The notes under the pieces are model-generated. The model worked only from the letters and a program-made list of their open reading frames with translations. It did no database searches and had not been told where the DNA came from. A program made the position numbers and the translations under genes. Positions 59,171 to 64,000 of a DNA stretch of 64,000 nt are shown here, in pieces (within the stretch, counting starts at the first letter, position 1; each line of letters starts with the position of its first letter). Source of the DNA: Georgenia thermotolerans (GTDB taxonomy: Bacteria > Actinomycetota > Actinomycetes > Actinomycetales > Actinomycetaceae); NCBI RefSeq assembly GCF_009193185.1, contig NZ_VUKF01000023.1, forward strand, positions 1-64,000, read 5' to 3'.

Positions 59171-60380
59171 GCAGATCGAGGGCTCGAAGGCCGTGGCCCG
59201 CGCCGTCGCGGCGTGCCGCCCCCACGTCATCTGCGCCTACCCCATCTCCCCGCAGACGCACATCGTCGAGGAGCTCTCCCGCCTGGTGAAGGCCGAGGAG
59301 CTCGCCGCGGAGTACATCAACGTCGAGTCCGAGTTCGCCGCCATGTCCGTGGCGATCGGCGCCTCGGCCACCGGGGCCCGCACCTACACCGCCACCGCCA
59401 GCCAGGGCCTGCTGTACATGGTCGAGCCCCTGTACAACGCCGCCGGGATGCGCCTGCCCATCGTCATGACCGTGGCCAACCGCGCCATCGGCGCCCCCAT
59501 CAACATCTGGAACGACCACTCCGACGCGATGAGCCAGCGCGACTCGGGCTGGCTCCAGCTCTACGCCGAGGACAACCAGGAGGCGGCGGACCTGCACGTG
59601 CAGGCCTTCCGCATCGCCGAGGAGCTCTCCGTCCCGGTCATGGTCTGCATGGACGGCTTCGTCCTCACCCACGCCGTCGAGGAGGTCGACGTCCCTGACC
59701 CCGCCGCGGTCGAGGCCTTCCTCCCGCCCTTCGTCCCGGCCCAGCGCCTGGACCCGCAGGACCCGGTGACCATCGGCGCGATGGTCGGCCCCGAGGCCTT
59801 CACCGAGGTGCGCTACCTCGCCCACCAGGTCCAGTTCGACGCCGTCGAGGTCGTCGACCGCGTCGCCGCCGAGTTCCGCGCCGCCTTCGGCCGGGACACC
59901 GGCGGCCTGGTGCGCCCCTACCGCACCGAGGACGCCGAGACCGTGGTCGTCGCCCTGGGCTCGGTGCTCGGCACGCTCAAGGACGTCGTCGACGCCCGCC
60001 GCGCGGCCGGCGAGCCCGTCGGCGTCCTGGGGATCACCTCCTTCCGGCCCTTCCCCTACGCCGCGGTCCGCGCGGCCCTCGCCGGCGCCCGCCGGGTCGT
60101 CGTCGTCGAGCGGGCCTTCGCCGTCGGGGTCGGCGGCATCGTGACCCAGGACGTGCGCACCGCCGTCGGCGCCGCCCTGCCGGTGGGCACCGTCGTCGCC
60201 GGCCTGGGCGGGCGCCCGATCACCCAGGCCGCCCTGGCCGGGATGCTCGACGACGTCGCCGCGGGCCGGCTCGCCCCGCTGACCTTCCTCGACCTCCAGA
60301 GGCCCGTCGTGGACCGGGAGATCGCCCGCGACCGCGAGCAGCGCGCCGCCCGCCGCGGCGCCCACCTCCAGGAGGCATGA
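59163..60380 (+). CDS. 2-oxoacid:ferredoxin oxidoreductase, alpha subunit
   Basis: A 405-residue PorA/VorA-type subunit. Motifs are GSKAVARAVAACRPHVICAYPISPQT, YTATASQGLLYMVEPLYNAAG and the C-terminal RVVVVERAFAVGVGGIV. It binds the pyrimidine side of thiamine diphosphate with the beta subunit. Which 2-oxoacid it uses (pyruvate, 2-oxoisovalerate or 2-oxoglutarate) cannot be told with confidence. The next ATG overlaps its stop. Confidence 0.9.
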   Translation: MRKQIEGSKAVARAVAACRPHVICAYPISPQTHIVEELSRLVKAEELAAEYINVESEFAAMSVAIGASATGARTYTATASQGLLYMVEPLYNAAGMRLPIVMTVANRAIGAPINIWNDHSDAMSQRDSGWLQLYAEDNQEAADLHVQAFRIAEELSVPVMVCMDGFVLTHAVEEVDVPDPAAVEAFLPPFVPAQRLDPQDPVTIGAMVGPEAFTEVRYLAHQVQFDAVEVVDRVAAEFRAAFGRDTGGLVRPYRTEDAETVVVALGSVLGTLKDVVDARRAAGEPVGVLGITSFRPFPYAAVRAALAGARRVVVVERAFAVGVGGIVTQDVRTAVGAALPVGTVVAGLGGRPITQAALAGMLDDVAAGRLAPLTFLDLQRPVVDREIARDREQRAARRGAHLQEA

Positions 60381-61546
60381 TGACCACCACGCCGGTGCGC
60401 TTCTACCAGGTGGGCAGCTTCGCCGTCGGCAACCGGCTGCTCGGGCCGGACCAGGCCAGCGTCCAGTCCCGGCCGGACCGCACCAACGCCCTGACCTCCG
60501 GCCACCGCGCCTGCCAGGGCTGCGGGGAGGCCCTCGGCGCCCGCTACGTCCTCGACGCCGCCATGGCCGCCACCGCCGGGGACATGGTGACCGTCAACGC
60601 CACCGGCTGCCTGGAGGTCTTCTCCACCCCCTACCCGGAGAGCTCCTGGCGGGTGGCCTGGCTGCACTCCCTGTTCGGCAACGCCCCCGCGGTGGCCACC
60701 GGCGTCGCCGCGGCCCTGCGGGCCACCGGCCGGGAGCAGACCCGCGTCGTCGCCCAGGGCGGCGACGGCGGCACCGTGGACATCGGGTTCGCCTGCCTGT
60801 CGGGGATGTTCGAGCGCAACGACGACGTCCTGTACGTCTGCTACGACAACGAGGCCTACATGAACACCGGCGTGCAGCGCTCCGGCGCCACCCCGCCGGC
60901 CGCGCGCACCGCCACCACCCAGGCCGTCGGCCCCCACCCGGGCAACGTCTTCGGGCAGGGCAAGGATGTCCCGCGCATCGCGATGGCCCACGAGATCCCC
61001 TACGTGGCCACCGCCACCGTGGCGGACCTGCGCGACCTGGAGGCCAAGATCGCCAAGGCCATGACCTTCCACGGCGCCCGGTACATCCACGTGTTCGTCC
61101 CCTGCCCGCTCGGGTGGGGCGCGGCCTCGAGCCACACCGTGCGCCTGGCCCGGCTCGTCATCGAGTCCGGCCTCTTCCCCGTCTTCGAGGCCGAGCACGG
61201 CGAGGTCACCGCGGTGCGGCGGATCCGGCGCCAGGTGCCGGTGGAGGAGTACCTGCGCCTGCAGGGCCGCTACGCCCACCTCTTCCGGCCCACCCGCGAC
61301 GAGGAGACCCTCGCCCGGCTCCAGGCGCTCGCGGACCGCAACATCCGCCGCTACGGGCTGCTCGGCGCGGCCGCCGTGCCCGAGCCCGCCCGCGGCGAGC
61401 CGGTGCTCACCGGCCCCGCCCCGCACCTGGAGTACCCCGCCGCCCCGAGCGACGACCACGCGCCGTCGACCTCCGCCGGGCCCGGGCTGGACGTGCACGA
61501 GCGCCCGGCCCCGACGCCCCGCGCGTCGCTGAGTCAGGAGACCTGA
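60380..61546 (+). CDS. 2-oxoacid:ferredoxin oxidoreductase, beta (thiamine diphosphate) subunit
   Basis: A 388-residue PorB-type subunit. Fe-S ligands are in ACQGCGEAL, TGCLEVF and VPCPLGWG; the cofactor loop is GDGGTVDIGFACLSG followed by YDNEAYMNTG. A 40-residue Pro/Ala/Ser-rich tail follows the core. The start is one of two ATGs at 60377 and 60380; the second has better spacing to AGGAGG. The operon is 2-oxoacid to Fe-S to the next gene's FAD/NAD(P) module. Confidence 0.9.
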   Translation: MTTTPVRFYQVGSFAVGNRLLGPDQASVQSRPDRTNALTSGHRACQGCGEALGARYVLDAAMAATAGDMVTVNATGCLEVFSTPYPESSWRVAWLHSLFGNAPAVATGVAAALRATGREQTRVVAQGGDGGTVDIGFACLSGMFERNDDVLYVCYDNEAYMNTGVQRSGATPPAARTATTQAVGPHPGNVFGQGKDVPRIAMAHEIPYVATATVADLRDLEAKIAKAMTFHGARYIHVFVPCPLGWGAASSHTVRLARLVIESGLFPVFEAEHGEVTAVRRIRRQVPVEEYLRLQGRYAHLFRPTRDEETLARLQALADRNIRRYGLLGAAAVPEPARGEPVLTGPAPHLEYPAAPSDDHAPSTSAGPGLDVHERPAPTPRASLSQET

Positions 61547-61547
61547 G

Positions 61548-63170
61548 ATGGACAAGCCGTTCGCGATCAGCCTGGACGTCGGCTCCTCGCTGGCCAACCG
61601 CACCGGCGCCTGGCGGGTGGAGCGGCCCGTGTACCGGGACTTCCTGCCGCCGTGCAACAAGGCCTGCCCGGCCGGGGAGAACGTCCAGCGGTGGCTCTAC
61701 GACGCCGAGGACGGCCACTACGAGCGGGCCTGGCGCACCCTGGTGGCCGACAACCCCTTCCCGGCCGTCATGGGCCGGGTGTGCTACCACCCGTGCCAGA
61801 CCGCCTGCAACCGCGGCCAGCTCGACGAGGCGGTGGGCATCAACGCCGTCGAGCGCTTCCTCGGGGACGAGGCGCTGCGCCAGGGCTGGACCGTGCCGGT
61901 CACCGCCGCGCCCACCGGCCGGCGGGTGCTGGTCGTCGGTGCCGGGCCCACCGGCCTGTCCGCCGCCTACCACCTGCGCCTGCTCGGCCACGACGTCACC
62001 GTCCGCGACGCCGCGGACAGGCCCGGCGGGATGATGCGCTACGGCATCCCCGCCTACCGCCTGCCCCGGGAGGTCCTCGACGGCGAGATCGCCCGCATCG
62101 TCGCGATGGGGGTGCGCCTCGAGCTCGGCACCCGGGTGGGCAGCGTGGAGCCCGAGCTCGCCGAGGGCCGCTTCGACGCCGTCCTCGTGGCCGTCGGCGC
62201 CCAGCTCGGCAAGCGCGCCTACGTGCCCGCGGGGGAGGCCGCCCGCATCCTCGACGCCGTCCAGGTGCTCCACGACGTCGCGGACGCCGACGCCCCGCGG
62301 CTGGGCCGCCGCGTCGTCGTCTACGGCGGCGGCAACACCGCCCTGGACGCCGCCCGCACCGCCCGGCGGCTGGGGGCGGAGGAGGCCATCGTCGTCTACC
62401 GGCGCACCCGCGACCGCATGCCCGCCCACGACTCCGAGGTCACCGAGGCGCTCGAGGAGGGCGTGCAGATGCGGTGGCTGTCGACCATCAGCCACGCCGA
62501 CGCCGGCCGGATCACCATCGAGAAGATGGAGCTCGACGAGACCGGCTTCCCGCGCGGCACCGGCGAGCTCGAGGACCTCGACGCCGACAGCGTGGTCCTC
62601 GCGCTGGGGCAGGAGTCCGACCTCTCCCTCGTCGAGGGGGTGCCCGGCCTCGTCGTCGCCGACGGCGTGGTGCAGGTCGACGAGCACCTCATGACCGGCC
62701 GCCCGGGCCTGTTCGCCGGCGGGGACGCGGTGCCCTCCGAGCGCACCGTCACCGTCGGCGTGGGCCACGGCAAGCGGGCCGCCCGGCACATCGACGCCTA
62801 CCTGCGCGGGATCGCCGCACCGGACGCGCCCCCGGCGCCCGACGCCGAGTTCGGCGCCCTCAACACCTGGTACTACGCCGACGCCCCGCACCAGGTGCGC
62901 CCGCGCCTGGAGGGCCCGCGCCGCGCCGGCACCTTCGACGAGGTGGTCCAGGGGCTGACCGCCGAGACCGCGCTGTTCGAGGCGCGCCGGTGCATGTCCT
63001 GCGGCAACTGCTTCGGCTGCGACAACTGCTTCGGGGTCTGCCCGGACAACGCGATCAAGAAGCTGCCCGACGGCACCTACGCCGTCGACTACGACTACTG
63101 CAAGGGCTGCGGCCTCTGCGTGGAGGAGTGCCCCTGCGGGGCGATCGAGATGGTGCCCGAGGAGGGCTGA
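61548..63170 (+). CDS. GltD-like NAD(P)/FAD oxidoreductase with C-terminal [4Fe-4S] polyferredoxin
   Basis: A 540-residue protein. The N-terminal CNKACPAGENVQR and VCYHPCQTACNRG hold Fe-S cysteines as in glutamate synthase small subunits. The FAD and NAD(P) loops are VVGAGPTGLSAAYHL and VVYGGGNTALDAARTARRLG. The C-terminal ferredoxin has CMSCGNCFGCDNC, GVCPDNAI and CKGCGLCVEECPCGAI. In many 2-oxoacid oxidoreductases the last subunit is a small delta ferredoxin; here it is fused to a GltD-like module, so the enzyme may link 2-oxoacid oxidation to NAD(P)H. Confidence 0.92.
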   Translation: MDKPFAISLDVGSSLANRTGAWRVERPVYRDFLPPCNKACPAGENVQRWLYDAEDGHYERAWRTLVADNPFPAVMGRVCYHPCQTACNRGQLDEAVGINAVERFLGDEALRQGWTVPVTAAPTGRRVLVVGAGPTGLSAAYHLRLLGHDVTVRDAADRPGGMMRYGIPAYRLPREVLDGEIARIVAMGVRLELGTRVGSVEPELAEGRFDAVLVAVGAQLGKRAYVPAGEAARILDAVQVLHDVADADAPRLGRRVVVYGGGNTALDAARTARRLGAEEAIVVYRRTRDRMPAHDSEVTEALEEGVQMRWLSTISHADAGRITIEKMELDETGFPRGTGELEDLDADSVVLALGQESDLSLVEGVPGLVVADGVVQVDEHLMTGRPGLFAGGDAVPSERTVTVGVGHGKRAARHIDAYLRGIAAPDAPPAPDAEFGALNTWYYADAPHQVRPRLEGPRRAGTFDEVVQGLTAETALFEARRCMSCGNCFGCDNCFGVCPDNAIKKLPDGTYAVDYDYCKGCGLCVEECPCGAIEMVPEEG

Positions 63171-63240
63171 GACTGCTGGTGACCCCGCTCCGCCGGACGT
63201 ACCGTTTCCGTAGCGACGCGTCCCGGTGAGGTGAGGCAGA

Positions 63241-64000
63241 TGGCTCGGTGGACCAGGTGGCTGCCGGTCGCGGTGGTGCCCGCCGCCGTGGCCGCGGTGG
63301 TGGCCGGCTCCCAGGCCGGCGCCGCCGCCGACCTGCCCGACAGGTCCCCGCAGCAGGTCCTCGCCCTGATGGCCCAGCGCGACGACCAGCCGTTCTCCGG
63401 GACCTTCCGCCAGACCTCCGACCTCGGCCTGCCCGCCCTGCCGCAGGGCGCCGGCACCGGCACCGGCACCGGGACCGGGGCCGGGGCCGGCGGGCTGACG
63501 CCGGCCGAGCTGCTCGACGTGCTCACCGGCTCCCACACCGGACGGGTGTACGTCGGCGGCCCCGACACCGCCCGCCTGCAGGTCATGGACGCCCTCGCCG
63601 AGCGCGACGCGGTGCGCAACGGCCGCGACGTCTGGCTCTACGACTCCCGGGAGAACGCGGCCACCCACCTCACCCTGCCTGCCGAGCACGGGACGGGCGG
63701 GGGCCACGACGGCGGGGCCGGGGCGACCGGGACCGGCAGCCCGGACCAGCTCGCCGACCGGATGGTCGCCGAGCTCCAGCCCACCACCGCCCTCGCGGTG
63801 GGCCAGGACGTGGAGGTCGCCGGGCGCCCGGCCTACCAGCTGGTCCTCACCCCCAAGCCCGCGGACACCCTGGTGGGGTCGGTGGAGATCGCCGTCGACG
63901 GCGCCACCGGCCTGCCGCTGCGCGTCGCCGTGCTCGCCCGCGACCACAAGCCCGCGTTCGAGGCCGCCTTCACCGCCCTCGACCTCGGCGCCCCGGACGC
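63241..64000 (+). CDS. Exported LolA-like protein (partial, cut by window end)
   Basis: The frame runs off the window after 253 codons. It starts MARWTRWLPVAVVPAAVAAV with a hydrophobic signal segment, likely cleaved after AGAAA. The region ADLPDRSPQQVLALMAQRDD and the later VEVAGRPAYQLVLTP and VEIAVDGATGLPLRV resemble the LolA/sigma-E-regulator fold found in actinobacterial lipoproteins. Two Gly/Thr-rich tracts lie near residues 72-82 and 150-160. A GAGGTGAGG ribosome site precedes ATG 63241. The end and function are not visible. Confidence 0.7.

Overview
The window comes from a very GC-rich actinobacterium, most likely of the order Micrococcales. The taxon is inferred from gene content and order. 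Supporting signs are near-universal G/C third codon positions, many GTG starts, gene joints of the ATGA/GTGA type, a sufR-B-D-Rieske-C-S-U-T operon with SufU in place of SufE, a divergent glgC/glgA(glgM) pair, CtaA beside a DrrAB-like ABC transporter, and deazaflavin (F420)-type proteins. I see no rRNA, tRNA, CRISPR array, prophage or insertion sequence. No stretch longer than 300 bp is without a gene.

Layout. 0-3.8 kb: end of a membrane protein, a GT4 glycosyltransferase, pyrG and a NUDIX hydrolase. 3.8-3.95 kb: a cluster of 19-bp repeats around a perfect 21-bp hairpin. 3.95-6.9 kb: heme A synthase and an ABC-2 exporter, on the minus strand. 7.1-13.9 kb: a complete SUF iron-sulfur assembly operon. 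14-19.4 kb: a DUF1846 protein, a cNMP-domain flavoprotein without the thioredoxin-reductase cysteines, a zinc metallopeptidase and an APH-fold kinase. 19.5-26.2 kb: an ABC-F ATPase, SURF1 and two small genes, fabG, fabI, a SixA-like phosphatase and serB. 26.3-33.7 kb: glycogen synthesis (glgC and glgA/glgM), a lone ABC ATPase, an NfeD/SPFH membrane pair and a CapA-like phosphatase. 33.8-38.6 kb: a heterodimeric ABC exporter with one degenerate ATP site and a SPOUT methyltransferase. 38.7-42.1 kb: small and unknown genes, including an unusual fusion of a deazaflavin-type domain to a PaaK-like adenylating enzyme. 42.2-45.9 kb: an ArsR-SulP operon with a 13-bp-arm operator, divergent from a disulfide flavoprotein. 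45.9-47.8 kb: an MFS transporter and TrmL.

47.8-50.9 kb is a compact copper-handling island. It has a CsoR-like operator, a SHOCT membrane protein, a Tat-exported multicopper oxidase, a 16-cysteine copper-storage protein and a CueP-like lipoprotein. 51-53 kb holds small genes, a frameshifted deazaflavin-type gene and a ferritin. 53.1-56 kb is a self-contained P450 system: a ferredoxin fused to its reductase, overlapping a cytochrome P450. 56-58.4 kb carries YbaK, PEBP and alpha/beta-hydrolase genes. A second 19-bp repeat cluster follows at 58.4 kb. 58.6-63.2 kb is a four-gene 2-oxoacid:ferredoxin oxidoreductase operon whose last gene joins a GltD-like NAD(P)/FAD module to a polyferredoxin. 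The window ends inside an exported LolA-like protein.

The most unusual items are the two 19-bp repeat clusters, the deazaflavin-PaaK fusion, the ferredoxin-reductase fusion with its P450, the oxidoreductase operon with its electron-exit subunit fused to a GltD-like module, the copper island and the ArsR-SulP operator.
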